From contig CALFOA010000199.1 of the NCBI GenBank assembly GCA_937919795.1, positions 1 to 7,428 on the forward strand: a stretch of DNA of 7,428 bases. Direction: 5' to 3'. The position numbers and the translations under genes were made by a program. A model generated the notes under the pieces. The model was not told the origin of the DNA. It was given only the letters and a program-made list of their open reading frames with translations, and did not search any database. The DNA is from an uncultured Neisseria sp. (GTDB lineage Bacteria > Pseudomonadota > Gammaproteobacteria > Burkholderiales > Neisseriaceae). Below, in pieces: positions 6,350-7,428 of the stretch. The first letter of the stretch is position 1. Each line of letters starts with the position of its first letter.

Positions 6350-7428
6350 TTACTTCTTATCGTCTTTCACTTCTTCAAAGTCTGCATCAACGACATCGTC
6401 GTCTTTCGCCGCGCTGCCTTCACTGGTTTGCGCGCCGGCATCACCGCCTGCTTCGGCTTGAGCTTGGGCGTAAACGATTTCACCCAATTTCTGGCTGGCA
6501 GTGCCCAAAGCTTCGGCTTTAGCGTCGATGTCTTCCTTGTCTTCGCCTTTTACGGCTTCTTCGGCGGCTTTGAGCGCGTCTTCGATTTTGGCTTTTTCAT
6601 CGGCACCCAGTTTGTCGCCGTGCTCTTCCAAAGATTTCTTCACGGAGTGAATCAAGGCTTCGGCGTGGTTGCGGCTTTGTACCAGTTCGTGCAGTTTGCG
6701 GTCTTCTTCGGCATTGGCTTCCGCATCTTTCACCATACGTTCGATTTCTTCTTCGCTCAAACCTGAAGAACCTTGGATGGTGATGTTGGCAGCTTTGCCG
6801 GTGCCTTTGTCTTTGGCAGACACGTGCAGAATACCGTTGGCATCGATGTCGAAGGTTACTTCGATTTGCGGCATGCCGCGCGGGGCGGGTGCGATGTCGC
6901 CCAAGTTGAACTGACCCAGCGATTTATTGGCAGACGCACGCTCGCGCTCACCTTGCAGCACATGGATGGTTACCGCGCTTTGGTTGTCTTCGGCGGTTGA
7001 GAAGGTTTGCGACGCTTTGGTTGGGATGGTAGTGTTTTTGTTGATGAGTTTGGTCATCACACCGCCCATGGTTTCGATACCGAGCGACAGCGGGGTTACG
7101 TCGAGCAGCAATACGTCGCTGCGACCGCCGCCCAATACTTCGCCCTGAATCGCAGCACCCAAGGCCACGGCTTCGTCGGGGTTCACGTCTTTACGCGGCT
7201 CTTTGCCGAAATACTCTTTAACCGCTTCTTGCACTTTCGGCATACGGCTCTGACCGCCCACCAAAATGATGTCGTCGATTTCGCTGATGTTCAAACCGGC
7301 ATCTTTCACCGCCACTTTACACGGCTCGATGGTACGGGCAACTAAGTCTTCTACCAAGCTTTCGAATTTGGCACGGGTGATTTTCATCGCCAAGTGTTTC
7401 GGGCCGGTGGCATCCATGGTGATGTAGG
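6350..7428 (-). CDS. dnaK: Chaperone DnaK (Hsp70), C-terminal part, 5' end outside the window
   Basis: The 358 residues visible are the C-terminal portion of the Hsp70 chaperone; the reading frame is open to the right edge, so an internal Met is not the true start. DnaK refolds proteins in an ATP cycle with DnaJ and GrpE in the cytoplasm. The end of the ATPase domain is seen as [22 protein letters not shown] and the nucleotide-site motif [10 protein letters not shown]. The conserved interdomain linker [13 protein letters not shown] follows, then the beta-sandwich substrate-binding domain ([44 protein letters not shown]) and the helical lid ([24 protein letters not shown]). A disordered tail ends in [12 protein letters not shown], like the EEVK tail of other bacterial DnaKs. 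A terminator follows, so there is no dnaJ directly downstream. No lesion is visible. Confidence 0.98.
   Translation of the reverse strand, partial: YITMDATGPKHLAMKITRAKFESLVEDLVARTIEPCKVAVKDAGLNISEIDDIILVGGQSRMPKVQEAVKEYFGKEPRKDVNPDEAVALGAAIQGEVLGGGRSDVLLLDVTPLSLGIETMGGVMTKLINKNTTIPTKASQTFSTAEDNQSAVTIHVLQGERERASANKSLGQFNLGDIAPAPRGMPQIEVTFDIDANGILHVSAKDKGTGKAANITIQGSSGLSEEEIERMVKDAEANAEEDRKLHELVQSRNHAEALIHSVKKSLEEHGDKLGADEKAKIEDALKAAEEAVKGEDKEDIDAKAEALGTASQKLGEIVYAQAQAEAGGDAGAQTSEGSAAKDDDVVDADFEEVKDDKK

Noticed and set aside
1..7428. CRISPR array, tRNA, rRNA, insertion sequence or phage genes
   Set aside because: I saw no regularly spaced repeats, cloverleaf sequence, rRNA-like segment, transposase or phage protein on either strand.

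Overview
The window is a piece of a Neisseriaceae chromosome, most likely a Neisseria species close to N. wadsworthii. Every gene reads on the minus strand. The main evidence for the lineage is two exact 12-base copies of TGCCTGTCTGAA, the TG-wadDUS dialect of the DNA uptake sequence, and a neisserial-looking dnaK. A few near-matches to the uptake sequence also occur.

Read in the direction of transcription (right to left), the layout is as follows. The 3' part of dnaK enters at 7428 and ends at 6350, followed by a strong intrinsic terminator. A regulatory gap of about 210 bases holds an uptake sequence, a palindromic operator candidate, a weak promoter candidate and an FNR-like site. Next come fdoG, fdoH and fdoI, the three subunits of a periplasm-facing, membrane-bound respiratory formate dehydrogenase (alpha, beta, gamma). 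They are tightly packed with clear ribosome binding sites. A perfect 15-base-pair inverted repeat follows, then fdhD, whose product sulfurates the molybdenum cofactor of formate dehydrogenase. Last is a small membrane protein gene of unknown role. The left 73 bases are a GC-rich REP-like repeat.

The genes form one coherent unit. FdoG oxidises formate at a Mo-bis-PGD centre in the periplasm. Electrons pass through the FdoG and FdoH iron-sulfur clusters to the two b hemes of FdoI and on to quinone. FdhD is needed to activate FdoG. The catalytic residue is cysteine (TGC, residue 196) where E. coli FdoG and FdnG have selenocysteine, so the enzyme does not need Sec machinery.

The formate dehydrogenase system itself is well known and I see no new biochemical system. 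The least ordinary parts are the small SemiSWEET-like protein behind fdhD, whose codon usage changes sharply inside the gene, the REP-like DNA beside it, and the undescribed palindromes in the two intergenic gaps.
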